DNA of 64,000 nt from Tetradesmus obliquus (lineage: Eukaryota > Chlorophyta > Chlorophyceae > Sphaeropleales > Scenedesmaceae), in contig CP126192.1 of the NCBI GenBank assembly GCA_030272155.1, positions 2,886,501-2,950,500 of the forward strand, given 5' to 3'. Positions 10,466 to 21,731 of the stretch are shown here, in pieces. The translations under genes were made by a program, and so were the position numbers. The notes under the pieces are model-generated. The model was not told the DNA's origin. It worked only from the letters and a program-made list of their open reading frames with translations, and ran no database searches. Numbering within the stretch: the stretch's first letter is position 1; every line of letters begins with the position of its first letter.

Positions 10466-13170
10466 ACACCAGGCTGTGGAGATCTTTGAGCACGACCTGC
10501 TGTGGGACGGCCCCCCTGTGCGGCTGTCCAACAAGGGCCACCTGCGCCTGGCCACGTACCTGTTCAAGTACTTTGCACACCTCAACATCCGCCCAGTGGC
10601 GCTGACCATCAGCGAGCCCGGCCCAGGTGCGTGCTGCGTGACGTTCACACTGGCTTGGGTTTTGGCACAGTGAAGTCTTTGTGAACTTCGTATGTGATTA
10701 CACAGGCATGCTGGCCAGCAAGGGCTGATAATCAGCGCCCCCGGCCCAATTGCGTGTGAGAGGGCGGGTTGGGGCTGTTGTTTACTGCCGCAGTGGAGTT
10801 TGCACTGTAGTCGGTGCTAGGAGGACAGGCATGTGGGGGTTTGCAGCAAGCAAAAGTGGGGGACACGCACACAGGTGGCCGGTGGGCTGCCTTTTCATCC
10901 AAGGCGGTGGGCGCAGAAGCAGCAGCAGCACAGCTGTTCCTGCTAGATGCCGCAGCATAACAGAGTGCTCTGGCCTTCAAAGCTGTCATGTGACGTCCAA
11001 ACTGCTGCTGCTGCTGCTGCCGCCAGGCCGCACGCTGATTGAGCTGGATGCTGTGGCTGTGAGCTTCCCGCACCGCGCCTGGTGGCTGCCGGCCACGCTG
11101 CTGCTGCCGCAGCAGGTGTCCAAGAACGTGCACTTCAAGATCGGCGTGAGGGGCGGCCTGGATGGCGGCAAGGTGGGTCTGCATAACCAGAGCTCTCAGA
11201 CGCAGGCCTGTCCTTGTCCTTCTCTATGCCACGCACAGAAGAGCATAGGCTCAAGCAGCCTTGCCAAGCACAGCGGTGCTGTGAGCGCCCTGCCGGATCA
11301 CACAGACATAGTTTTGATGCAGGCTCTCCTTCGTGTCGTCTCAGCATCTGAGCAGCAGTAAGAAGCCTGGTTAGCTGGCTGCTCCCGCCAGGGTTCGCTG
11401 CAAGGTCCTCACACAGCACCCTTTGCTCAACACGCAAGCTGTGAGTCACCCGCCGCCGCCCCGCTGCTGCTGCTGCGGCCGCTGCTGCTGCCTCCCAGGT
11501 GGAGCTGTTCACGGGCCGCCTGACCAACTTCCCGCCCTTCCTGCCGCTGCCGCTGCGCACCGCGGCCGGCATCGCCATGGGGGCGCTGCCTCACGCCATT
11601 GAGCCGCTGCTGGGCTATGCCTTTGACGTGGCTGACGGCGGGCACTACTACGCGGCCAAGCGCGACGCCGCCTTTGATGCACGCCACCCAGGTGTGGCTG
11701 TAGACTGCTGCTGCATGGAAGCTGCTATGCTGCTGCTATGTGCACCATTCATTGGGTCGCCTTCTGCTGTTGGGAATGGGTGCAGGACCTGGCCTGGACT
11801 TTCAGGCTCAATACATGCAGCGTCTCGCACTGTACCACCTCCACCAACCCTGCCGACGTGTATCTTGCTGCTGCTGCTGGTGATGGTGTTGCTGCTGTCA
11901 CCCGCTTGCCCCCCCCCAAGGCTCCTCCAACCCCACCTGGGACTGGGTGCAGCACTAGTACCAGCTCAGTCTGATACGTACAGCATCGGATACTGTGACA
12001 GTTTCACCGCAACAACCTTCCAACCTATCCGCTCACCGGCCTGCGTCCTGCTGCTGCTGCTGTTGCTGCTCCTGTCATTCCTTATCAAACCACAGGCTCC
12101 TCCAACCCCACCTGGGACTGGGTGCAGGACCTGGCCCACGACCTGCCCAACTGGGCCAAGGAGCAGGCAGTGATCGGCGCGGAGTCGGCGCAGGCGGTGT
12201 TTGGGGTGAGCTGGGGCGCTCCCTAGCCTAGTCTTGACTGTGCTGCTTTTGTTGATGTCAGAACATTGCAAACGCGGCAAGTCTGTCTGCATGATATTGC
12301 AGATGGGGGGACCTGCAGCCTTGGCCGCACGAAGCGCCATCGCAGCAGCACTCGCATCTCAAGCTGCCCCCTGACAGCACTGCCGCTGCACAACTCACCC
12401 GGCATCCTATGTTCACATCACACACCACTCACCGCCCACCCCTGCCTGCAATCCCCTCCTGCAGAAGACCTACACCAACATCGCCACCACCATCTCCACC
12501 ATCATCAACTTCTACGTGTGGCTCTTCACCAGCGCATGGGCGGCCTTCAGCGGCCTGGCCAGCAGCGCAGGCGAGCTGGTGGGCAGCGTGGCGGGCAGCG
12601 CAGGAGACATGATCAGCGGCAACGGCACCGCAGGGGCAGGCCGCACCAGTGCCACAGCCGGTGAGTAGTGTATAAAGACGAACTCATACAGTGAATGCAT
12701 TTTGGGAGGCAGCGTGGCAGACTTGATCAACGGCAATGGCACCGCGGCGTCTGGCAGCACCAACGCGACAGCGCGGCAGTGAGTGGCGCCTGATGCAGAC
12801 TGTAACATGTGCATGCAAGGACTGGGCTGGGGCTCGCAGTGCGCGCGTTAGTTGTTTGAAAATAGGTTTGACTTGCTAGGGTGTGCACTGCCTGCCAGCA
12901 GGAAGCGTTATACACCAGCGTCTGGCTGATGCTTGAAAAGCAGCCACACCTTGGCCAGGCGCCTCACCAGCCGCCTCACTTTCCTGCTACTGCTGATGTT
13001 GCTGTGCACCTCCTGCAGGCTTTGGCACCAGCTATACGCCAGGCGGCCAGGCCGCGTCAGGCGCGTACGGCACATCAGGTGCTGGCGCAAAGTACTACAA
13101 GGGGCCCGCACCCATGACCACGCCCACCATCATGGCACGCCCCGTGGCGGCAACAGGCCGCGCGCTGTGA
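9761..13170 (+). CDS. Protein of unknown function, possibly NTF2-like fold
   Basis: Exons 9761..9976, 10473..10626, 11027..11172, 11499..11691, 12096..12205, 12465..12660 and 13019..13170 give 388 residues, every junction in phase with GTGAGG/GTGCGT/GTGGGT donors. Residues ~50-190 (IIEGVIALFEAKTSVQHREA, EIFEHDLLWDGPPVRLSNKG, LIELDAVAVSFPHR) read like the helix-then-curved-sheet pattern of NTF2/SnoaL-like or DUF2358-type proteins; this is a resemblance, not an identification. A hydrophobic, amphipathic stretch (INFYVWLFTSAWAAFSGLAS) and a Gly/Ser/Thr-rich tail follow. There is no signal peptide. Introns 1, 2, 4 and 6 contain duplicated exon edges, described separately. Confidence 0.8.
10048..10304 (+). 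repeat. Three copies of the end of exon 1 with splice donor
   Basis: The end of exon 1 (9935-9983: GAGGCCAAGACCTCCGTGCA, then CACCGTGAG and GTGAGG) recurs in intron 1 at 10048-10088, 10142-10200 and 10268-10304. The middle copy is nearly identical over 59 bp and the last is the most decayed. All three retain an AGGTGAG donor. Confidence 0.95.
10725..10760 (+). repeat. Decayed copy of the end of exon 2
   Basis: Positions 10725-10760 resemble the exon 2 donor region at 10607-10635 (ATCAGCG, CCCGGCCCA, TGCGTG), with the donor GT lost (AATTGCGTG). It lies about 120 bp into intron 2. Confidence 0.7.
11915..11952 (+). repeat. Copy of the start of exon 5 with acceptor
   Basis: AAG followed by GCTCCTCCAACCCCACCTGG and GACTGGGTGCAG repeats the first 31 bases of exon 5 (12096-12126) about 175 bp upstream in intron 4. 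The copy then diverges (CACTAG), so using its acceptor would bring a stop codon. Confidence 0.9.
12705..12788 (+). repeat. Decayed copy of the end of exon 6 with donor
   Basis: This is similar to 12583-12669 (GGCAGCGTGGC, GATCA.CGGCAA.GGCACCGC, ending in a GTGAGT donor). It lies immediately downstream of the true exon 6 donor, inside intron 6. Confidence 0.85.
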
Positions 13171-14161
13171 GGCGGCTGCGGCTCAAAGTCTGCTGTGGAG
13201 GATGCTGTTGTTGCTGCTGTTGGGATTTGAGCAGATGACTGGACTTTACACTGCTTGGAGGTGGAAGGCCTGTTGTTGTGTAGCGTTGACTGATGTTGAC
13301 TAGCGTGGGGCTGTGCTGTGTGCAGAACTTTGGCGCTTACAGTACCAGTCTGCAGCTTGAGTAGTTGGGGAGGTTGCAGTGTGCGAGCATCCTCTGTAGT
13401 GGTGTACGTGCCCAGGGGCACTTGTTGATCAGCTGGGCATGGTGCATAGACAACCTGTGAATGAACAAATCACCTGAAAGGGAGAACTCTAGAGGTCGCA
13501 CGCATGACGGGCGACCCTGCAGGCTGCGCTACTTCAGCGTGCCATTGCACGCTGCACAGTGCTGTCTGTTGGGCCGGTCAGGCCATGCATAATTTCTTCT
13601 GTGCAGTGGCGCCTTGTGCTTAAGCTATGTCTTATGGCCACACCCTCCGTATGTTTTTAGCGCGCATGTCATCTTGCTCAAAGGTTTGTTCTTGTTGAGG
13701 TTTCGTCAAAGGACTGTGTGCCTGGCATAAAGAGGTTGCGCCTGCTAGCGCTGATAGTGGCTTTGGTGATGGTCATGCTGGTAAAGCAGCTGCATGCAAC
13801 AGCGTGCAACTCTGTGTACAGTAGCGGCGCTATTGCTTTGCCAGTGGCCTGGCAGTTGTCTGTGTTTGCTAAGCGACGCTGGTTGTAGATATTGTGCTGT
13901 CACAAAGCCATGACGCAAGTGAAGTCGAATGCCCGATGTCAGCCTAGTTCATTGTCAGCATGGCTGGTCAGCATTAACTATAGCTCCCTGCAGTGCGTCT
14001 AGGCAACACAGGGGACAGAAGATGCTGTTGCGTCACAACAGGTGTGCAGCTATGCTTTCACCACGATCCTTTGGGATCCTGGAGCTGTAAAGTTTCATCC
14101 TTTGGGAACATTGGTGAACAACGCCACAGCAGTTGTGTCCAACTCGCGCGCAACAGCATCC
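13171..14161. other. Convergent intergenic region (two 3' ends)
   Basis: This lies between the stop codons of the plus-strand unknown gene and the minus-strand CDKAL1-like gene. It is AT-richer than the genes and carries no coding signal I can support. Confidence 0.6.
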
Positions 14162-15089
14162 TCATGACCACCGCAGCCTGCACTCTGGCAGCCGCCCACT
14201 GCCAGCACCGGCAGCAGCCTTGTCCTGCAAGCTGCTGCGCAGCTGCACTGAAAGCAGCAGCAGCGTCCATAGCCCAGCAGCAAACGCACCAACCATGAGC
14301 AGCAGCACCACAGCGACCACCAGCTGTAGACACAGCCCCATGGTCCGCTTTTTACTACTGCTGCTGCGGCTGCTGCCGCCTTTGCCAGCTGCTCCTGCCG
14401 TACTAGCTCGCTGCTGCTCTATTTGCTGCTGCTTTTGCTGTTGCTGCTGTGGCTGCTTGGAGTCCTGCTGCTGCTGCTGCTGCTGTTTATCACTGTTGGC
14501 TTGGCAGCAGCCGTAACTGCTGGCGTCGCCACTGCAGCTGCAGGCTGCTGCATCAGCAACCTTCCTCTCGCCACTGCTGCTACGTCTCGTCACTGCTATG
14601 CTGCTGCTGCTGCTGGTGCAAGCTGAAATTGCTTTCTGCCCTGATGATGACCCACAGGAGCCACCGCAGCAGTCCCCTGCTGGAGCCACTGCTGCTGCTG
14701 CTGCTGCTGCTTTTCTGTTGCTGTTGCTGCTGCTGACCTCTGCGTCAGGCTCATGTTCTGCTGCTGCTTCGCTCAAGCTGCTCAGCTGCACTGGCCCGCC
14801 AACAGCCGGACTGAACAGCACCTGCACAGCATCAGGCAAACCGGCAGCGCAGAGCAGAAGGATGGGGTTAGCTGTGTTGCGTTGTGCTGCAGTGATGACT
14901 CGCAGCACAGAGCAGCACAGAGCCTGTTGTATACCTCAGCCAGCAGAAGCAGCGTGACCAACCAGCTCACACAAAGCAGAGTGGAACAAAAAGCCTGAGC
15001 GAAGTTACAACAATGTGCTGGCCAAGCTACACCGCAGTATTACGCAACAAAGCGAATTTGCGAAGCACGCATGCAAGGCCGCTCATCCA

Positions 15090-15124
<35 letters not shown>

Positions 15125-18100
15125 CACCCGCAGCAGCCTCCCGGTGACGCTCCACCTGCTGGCGGCCACCACCTCCACCTCCACCACACAACCCAGCAGC
15201 CCAGGCAGCGCATCCAGCAGCACCTGCAGGTGCAAACCCAGCGAAAAACAAGCAGTGCTGCCAGCTCAGCTGCAGCAGGTGCGCACATGCATGGGCCTCA
15301 CTTACTGCAAGCCCGTGCAGCACAATGCAAGCCACATAAACCGGGTGCAGTGGCATCAACCCACATGCAACGCGCTGCACTCAACAGCAAAACAACTGGC
15401 GCAGGCGAGTGTGGGTCTCTGTGGGTGCAGTCCGCTGCAGCAGGCTCGCAAACCAAACCACACCAGGCAGGTACACCCTGGGGAGGGTGTGCGTAATACA
15501 TTTTGTAGTACAGCAGTGCGCACCCACCTGCGTGTAGTTCTTGGTGTGTGCTGTGAGCTTGTGTCCGTCTGAGGCCACGTCCGTCACCCAGCAGCGCTGC
15601 ACGCTGCCCACCAGGCCCTCGCAGCTGCTGCTGAAGCCGTCAGTCAGCTTGGTCAGCTGCCTGCTGCGCTCCTTGACGACCTGGGTGGGCACGCGCTTCA
15701 TGCGCGCTGCCGGCGTACCAGGCCTGATCGACAGCAGCAGCAGCAGTATGGGAGGATGGTTGAGCACACGCGCACTCAAAACAGCATCAGCAGATAGCAG
15801 CACGTCTTGTAGCACCAAGGAGCATTGAGCATAGCGTGAACCTTGCATGCTGACCGAGGATGCAGCAGATCTTGTAGCATGCATCGGGCCTGATGTGCTG
15901 CTGCTGCTGCTGCTGCTGCATGCCTCTCACCGTGGGTAGAACTGGCTGATGTGGCAGTGGGCGAAGCGGTACTGCCCCACCAGATCCATTGTGCCCTGCC
16001 AGTCCTCGGCGGTCTCGCCTGCAGGCCAAGCACAAACAATAGATAGGGCTCAGTGCATTTGATAAACCACACGGCTGCTGCAGTTTGTGCTGCTGCCGCA
16101 GCTGAAGCAAGTTGCAAATTGCAGCACGCAAAGCAGGGAGCACTGCTCATCATAACATGGCATGCAACCAGCAACTGCCAGGACAGCTGCAATGAGCACA
16201 GCGGCAGCGCATAAAGCAAGCTGGCTGCTTCTGCTGCTGCAAGGTCCCAGCCCTCGCTTCCAAAAGTCTGCCCACCTGGGAAGCCTGCGATGATGTCAGT
16301 GGCCAGCTCCAGCCCCACCACATGCAGCATATCAACTTGCACATGCGTCTACTGCTGCTGCTGCTGCTGCCTGATCCCTTTCTGGCCCACCTGGGAAGCC
16401 TGCGATGATGTCAGTGGCCAGTTCCAGCCCCGGCACGCCCTCCAGCAGCGTGTCAGCAACACGCCTGAACTCTGCAGAACGGCAGAGCGACACGCAAGGC
16501 AATCAGGTTCACGCAGTGTCAGGCAATGCAGGCAGGCCCGGCACGCCCTCCAGCAGCGTGTCAGCCACACGGTGGAACTCTGCAGAACAGCACACATAAG
16601 GAGGCAGGGCCAGGCAGGCAGGCAGAGATGCAGGTGGGCAGGTACGTACAGGCAGGCCGACACGCCGGCACGCCCTCGAGCAGCGTGTCAGCCACACGGT
16701 GGAACTCTGCAGAACAGCACACATAAGGAGGCAGGGCCAGGCAGGCAGGCAGAGATGCAGGTGGGCAGGTACGTACAGGCAGGCCGACACGCCGGCACGC
16801 CCTCGAGCAGCGTGTCAGCCACACGGTGGAACTCTGCAGAACAGCACACATAAGGAGGCGGGGCCAGGCAGGCAGGCAGACATGCAGGTGGGCAGGTGAT
16901 TAAAGGCAGGCATGCAGGCAAGCAGGCCGGCACGCCCTCCAGCAGCGTGTCAGCCACACGGTGGAGCTCTGCGCAACAGCACGCGAAACAGGCAGTTGCA
17001 AGCAGGCACACATGAAGGCAGGCAGGGCCAGGCAGGTCAAAGCAGGCAGTTCATGCAGGACGTTTTGGGCCAGCAGGCAGGCATGCAGCTTCAAGGCACA
17101 GCAGACACAACATGATGCCGACGTGCAATCGAGATTGGGTCGCATCAGGCAGCTCACGACAGGCAAGGTGCAGGCAGCAAACTATGAGACTTGACGGCAA
17201 GCAACCATGCACAGCATATACATGTGGCTGCCGGTGGCGCACCTGCCACGGTGTACTCCCGATTCATGCCCAGCAGCACGGCATCACTGCCCGACTGCAC
17301 CGGCACGTGCAGGTAGCTGAACACGCAGGGGTGGCGCAGCACCTGCGGCAGCATCAGCATCAGCAGCAGCAGCAGCTGGGTTGGCAGATGTGCCACATGC
17401 TGCGCCTCTCAACGCCCTGCAGCAGGCATCACCATAAATTGGGAACAGGCACTACTTCATGCTAGCCTCATGGTACAACAGAGACGGCACAATGCAACAG
17501 ACCCAACATAACATAGCATAACATAACATAACGCAGCATGCCCGCTCACCTCTGCCACTGCCTCCAGGTGCTCCAAAATAAACGGCGGGTTGGTCATGCC
17601 CAGACGCAGCATGGTGCGGCCGTCAGCAGGCAGCACAGCCACGCAGCGCTGCAGCAGCTCCGCAATGCTGCTGCCAATGTCACGCCCGTATGCGCCAGTG
17701 TCCTCGCTGCTCAGCCACACCTCACGCACCTGCGGCGCGACCCAGTTGTTCCCCACAGGCACAGGGCGAGTCAGTGGTGTGGCGCAACAGGAGACGTGAC
17801 TTTGAACAGCCAACACTTTCTGATAAGTTGCTGGGCCACTGCAGCTGCTGCTGCTGGGTGCTGCTGCTGCCAGTCCGCTAACCAGCGGGTCTGCTGCTGC
17901 TGGCTCCACTCGCATCGCAATGGCCCCGGGCCTGTAGCTGCTGCTGGCACTCTGCTTACAACATCCTGCTGTCACAACATCCTTCTGTCAAAACATGCTT
18001 ACCAGTGGGTCTGCCGCTGCTGCCGCCACCCGTTTCACGATGGCCTCAGGCCTGTAGCTGCCCAGGTGGCCCCGCGCGTGCTTGGTCTTGCAGTAGGTGC

Positions 18101-20002
18101 ACGCGCCCAGGCAGCCAGTGGACAGTGGTACGATCTCCACGTGACGGTTCTTGCGCACCTGCAACAGCATGTGAACATATGTGGTGCTTTGTGTGTTGTT
18201 GTGCTCGAACCTTGAGCAAGCGCTGCACTGATGCTGAGCAGCAAACCACTATCAGGAGGTCTGACCAAGCTGACCAGCAAGCCATCGCCAGCTTCAAACG
18301 GCAGTGATAACTCAACACAGGCTGCCGCACCTTGGGCAGGTCCAGGTCTGGCAGCTTGCGCCGCCCCAGCAGCAGCAGCTGCTGCCCTGCCAGGGTGGCC
18401 TCAACAGCCTCAACCACACGGTCAATGGCGCCCACACCTGCACAGCGCGGCCACAATGCATACAACAGCAGCAGCAGCAGCAGCAGCAGCAAAAGGTATT
18501 GATTGCCAGCAAGCGACTAAGAAGATATAGCTGTCGTAGTACTGCCTACATGTGCTCAAGGCTGCTGCGCTTTGCTTGCTGCAGTAGATGTGTGCACCAC
18601 AGCAAGCCAGCGTAACGCGCCTCGTCACAAGCTGCTGCCAGCCGCCCTCAGCGCTCACCCAGCAGCAGCATACAGCTGACCACAAGCCGCCGCTGCTCAT
18701 GACACATCAGTGCCCACTCACCCAGCAGGCTGAGCCCGCGCAGCTTGCGCCAGGGGTTCATACATATGCACAGCAATATTGCAGCAGCACACGCCTGATC
18801 ACCAGCCGCTGCTGCTGCTGCTGCTGCTGCTTCTGACAAGCGCCGCGCTCACCCAGCAGGCTCAACCCCTTGAGCTCTGCCGCCTTCCTGTCACCCTGCG
18901 GCACGCAGCCCGCCACCAGCAGCGGCTTGCGCGCAGCCTTGCCGGCAGATATAATGGTGGCCATGGCCGACTGGCTGCAGCAGCAGCAGCAGCAGCAGCA
19001 GGGCAGCAGACCATCACGCAGGCGCGCACATCAGTTGCGGCTACAACACGTGGTTGCACTGTTGCATGCTGTGGGGTCCTGCAGGCAGCGGCGATGTTGC
19101 CTGGCATCTGCTTGTGCATGGCATCTGCTGGTGTTCTAGCCTGATTCAGTGGTTCAGAGGCACCTCCACGCTTTCCCGCCTGCCTGCCTGCCTACCCGCC
19201 GCTGCTGCTGCTACTGCTGCTGCTGCATGCGCACCTAGGGCTCTTCACTGTGCAGCTGTTGATGAGCCACAGCTGCGCTGCGTCCTTTTCAGACTCGGGC
19301 ACGAGCCTGCGGCAACAACAGCAAGCGTCAGGGGCGCAGCTGACAGTGGGTGCATAGAGAGTTTCAGTGGTGGGCACATGCATGCCAGCATCAAGGCAAA
19401 AACACTGAATTGCTGCAGGCTGATGCTGTTGCCCTACGCCACCCAAATACGCAAGCTGTGCGCTGTGGAGTAACTGTAGTGCTCTACTGCTGTGCATGCG
19501 GCTGAAGACATGCTGATGTGGCCACATGCTAGCTGACATCAATGCCATTACGCGCTGACAACATAGATAACGCCTAGCAGCTGCTCTTGGCGTCCCAGTA
19601 GCGCGCCTTGTGTGCGATTGATGTGCTGCTGCTGCTCCTGCTGTTGCTGCTGCCGCTCCTGCTCCTGCTGCTAGTATCACTGCTGTTTCCAGCCCTCAGC
19701 TATTGTTGTGTCATAATCGGCATCAAAACCGATAACGATGCTGATTGTGCTCACTTGTAACCGTAGGCCTGCAGCTGGCCCATCATGTATTCACTGTCGG
19801 AGACGTTGTGAGCACAGCCGAATGTTTTCACCCATATGGACTGCGTCCCAGGTACTTTGCTTTCCGGATCGAGTCCTTCTAGTTGCTCCTGCTTGCTCCT
19901 GCCTTTACGGCTCGCGCTGCTCTGCAGTGTCACGCTGAGCTGACTGCTGCTGCTGACTGGCCCAGCATCCTGCTTGCTGAGGTCCTCAATGTCCAGTGTC
20001 AT
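14162..20002 (-). CDS. CDKAL1: CDKAL1-like threonylcarbamoyladenosine tRNA methylthiotransferase
   Basis: Twelve exons: 19755..20002, 19235..19306, 18853..18974, 18331..18437, 18003..18158, 17550..17729, 17243..17342, 16391..16471, 15931..16018, 15528..15723, 15128..15223 and 14162..14821. They give 701 residues with all phases closing. The enzyme adds a methylthio group to t6A37 of lysine tRNA (ms2t6A). The N-terminal methylthiotransferase domain has C63 ([15 protein letters not shown]), C101 (NSCTVKSP) and C130 (VAGCVPQ) as iron-sulfur ligands. The radical-SAM motif C199-x3-C203-x2-C206 is in [18 protein letters not shown]. Blocks [27 protein letters not shown] and ISQFYPRPGTPAA match CDKAL1. 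A TRAM domain covers ~415-482. A Ser/Gln-rich linker then leads to a membrane segment at ~645-674, as in the ER-anchored animal protein. Exon 8 has a partial tandem array in the preceding intron. Confidence 0.95.
16272..16317 (-). repeat. Copy of the end of exon 8 with donor (CDKAL1-like gene)
   Basis: This is nearly identical to 16386-16432. On the minus strand it encodes [14 protein letters not shown] followed by the GTGGGC donor. It lies in intron 8, about 115 bp past the true exon, and lacks the first half of the exon. Confidence 0.9.
16433..16977 (-). repeat. Five-copy tandem array of the start of exon 8 (CDKAL1-like gene)
   Basis: The acceptor plus the first ~45 bases of exon 8 (minus-strand EF(H/R)[11 protein letters not shown]) occur five times, with GCACGCCC at 16433, 16541, 16668, 16795 and 16930 (spacings 108, 127, 127 and 135). 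Only the copy at 16391-16471 continues into a complete exon with a donor. The other four, all upstream in the direction of transcription, keep the TCTGCAG acceptor (one has TGCGCAACAG) and then run into GCAGGCAGG-rich intron. The two 127-bp units are almost identical, so the expansion is recent. Confidence 0.95.
17879..17947 (-). repeat. Decayed copy of the end of exon 5 (CDKAL1-like gene)
   Basis: This matches 18001-18066. The minus strand reads [20 protein letters not shown] against [20 protein letters not shown] in the real exon, followed by GTTAGC in place of the GTAAGC donor. It lies in intron 5. Confidence 0.9.
18715..18755 (-). repeat. Copy of the end of exon 3 with donor (CDKAL1-like gene)
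   Basis: The minus strand reads LRGLSLLG followed by GTGAGT, paralleling the real exon end LKGLSLLG and GTGAGC at 18848-18880. A weaker echo of the donor region is at about 18650-18662. Confidence 0.8.
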
Positions 20003-21170
20003 TGTTTCGTTACAGTTGCGTAAAAAGCGTCAATGCGTGTCTGGAGCGTGTCGGCAAAAGGCAATCAGCAAGTAGACACAGCAGCAGCTGCTCCTGCAAC
20101 TGTATGCCCTCACTAGCAGTTGAATACGCAGCTAACAAGGGTTCCGTGCCAAAACGGGGCTTGGGCTGGAAATTTACCATTGATGAGCAAGCGCGAGCTT
20201 TGGCTGTGAGGGTGCTGTGGCTGTCACAATTGTGTCCGTGGTTCAAGGCTGCAGGTTGCAGGGTTTGGGTGCCAACTGGCGATTGACAAGCAAAGTTGAT
20301 TTTCCAGCCGATTAACCTTCGCTTGTTGTACGATAATTGAGTTATGGCAGGCTCACAAAATTTGAAGGGGTGAAGCACTGTATCTAGAGCCTGCCTCTGA
20401 GAATGGCTTGTGGGCTTTTGAAGACCATGTGACAGCCTGGGGCCTGAAGCCCTGCAGGAACACGTGTTGCTGTGACAGAGCGCCCTTCACAGGCCGAGAC
20501 CGCAGCACTTGCCCTCTCACCGGTACAAATTTCCAATCATCGTGTAGCTGCTGGCAGCAGTTTGATGTGGCCACCTCAGTCCAAGACACCACGCTGCTGC
20601 ACAGAGGCTGGCCAGGCTGACCCTGACAAGCTCAGCTTCCGTGGCTAGTAGGCTCATCAGCACACAACATTGAATGTATGTAATCCTGTTGTTTGCAAAC
20701 ATGCTGTGCATGTGTATACTCAACAAATCTGTGTGTGGCGGGCTCTGCAGGCTCCCGCAGCTTCACAAGGACTTGAACACAGCGATTATTAGCGCTGCGT
20801 GCGCCTAAAATTGCTAGCAAGGGCAAACACATTGGGGAAGCTCGTGCAGGGTTTGGGGCCAGCTCAGCCCAGCTGCGAGCACCCAGCAGCAGGGACGAGA
20901 GGGGCACTGCCAGTACAGCCAGGAGCTGCAGTGTCACATGACAGTTACAAGCGCTGTTGCACACCCTGAGCGCAGTTAGGGTGCGCAGACATCGAAACAC
21001 ACAACCTGTTGAATGACAGTGTACACGTGTAAAGCACAAAGGAGGCTGCTGGTGTTGTGCGAGCATTTGCCATCTCCCGCCGTCTGTTCTCCTTTTACAA
21101 ATCCCGTGCTTTGTGTCCAAACGTCAAGCAATTCGGTTCATTTCTGCGAACAAAGGCAAACCAAGCAGAT
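20003..21170. other. Divergent intergenic region
   Basis: This lies between the CDKAL1-like start and the orphan gene at 21171. The frame of the orphan gene stays open upstream to about 21057, but without an ATG. Nothing else is supportable. Confidence 0.55.
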
Positions 21171-21731
21171 ATGGCAGGCTGCATATTCGGTAATAAGGAA
21201 CACATCGACCATCACTTCGATGCCACCTTCCCGCCAAAGCACGCTGCCCAGCACCACGCCATTGCAGGCACAAATGCTATATCCGACATCAGGATGAAGC
21301 GAGGCAACGCACAGCCCATCGACCCACTGCACTGGAATGACTTCTGGTGGAAGTACAACACCAGCTGCAACCCCTTTCAGGGTGTCAAGGAGCTCATGGA
21401 CCGCATCATGCGCACCAACTACAGCAGAGATCAAGGGTGTGAGGACGGGTTGAAGCGCAAGGAGCTGGACGCGCAAGGCATGCAGCAGAAGGTGGAGAAG
21501 AAGAAACTGGAGCAAGAGCAGAAAAAGCAGCAGCAGTGGAGCAAGCCAACGATGCCACCAACCCTGCAGCATGTGACTGTGCCTCCAAGCAAGGCATCAT
21601 CACCTGCTGGCAAGCGTGGTGGGCAGATCAAGTGTTACGCAGTGGAGCTCGTGGCGCCGCAGCAGAGCGAGGGTGCGATTCCTGCAAAGGCCACATCACC
21701 GCCCAAGCACGTGCGCAACCCAGAGCTCTAG
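21171..21731 (+). CDS. Orphan single-exon protein, charged coiled C-terminal half
   Basis: The first ATG of the frame gives 186 residues. The N-terminal half is His/Asn/Trp-rich and looks folded (MAGCIFGNKEHIDHHFDATF, PIDPLHWNDFWWKYNTS, GVKELMDRIMRTNY). Residues ~90-130 are a Lys/Glu/Gln helix (KVEKKKLEQEQKKQQQW) and the rest is Pro/Ser/Lys-rich. The 114 bases upstream are open in the same frame and would encode an Arg/Phe-rich, acid-poor stretch resembling an organellar presequence. An unseen upstream exon or a non-AUG start is therefore possible. I do not recognise a family. Confidence 0.5.
   Translation: MAGCIFGNKEHIDHHFDATFPPKHAAQHHAIAGTNAISDIRMKRGNAQPIDPLHWNDFWWKYNTSCNPFQGVKELMDRIMRTNYSRDQGCEDGLKRKELDAQGMQQKVEKKKLEQEQKKQQQWSKPTMPPTLQHVTVPPSKASSPAGKRGGQIKCYAVELVAPQQSEGAIPAKATSPPKHVRNPEL

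Noticed and set aside
16433..16977. The extra exon 8 starts as alternative or mutually exclusive exons
   Set aside because: Four of the five lack the second half of the exon and a donor, so inclusion would not give a CDKAL1 protein. They are treated as duplication remnants.
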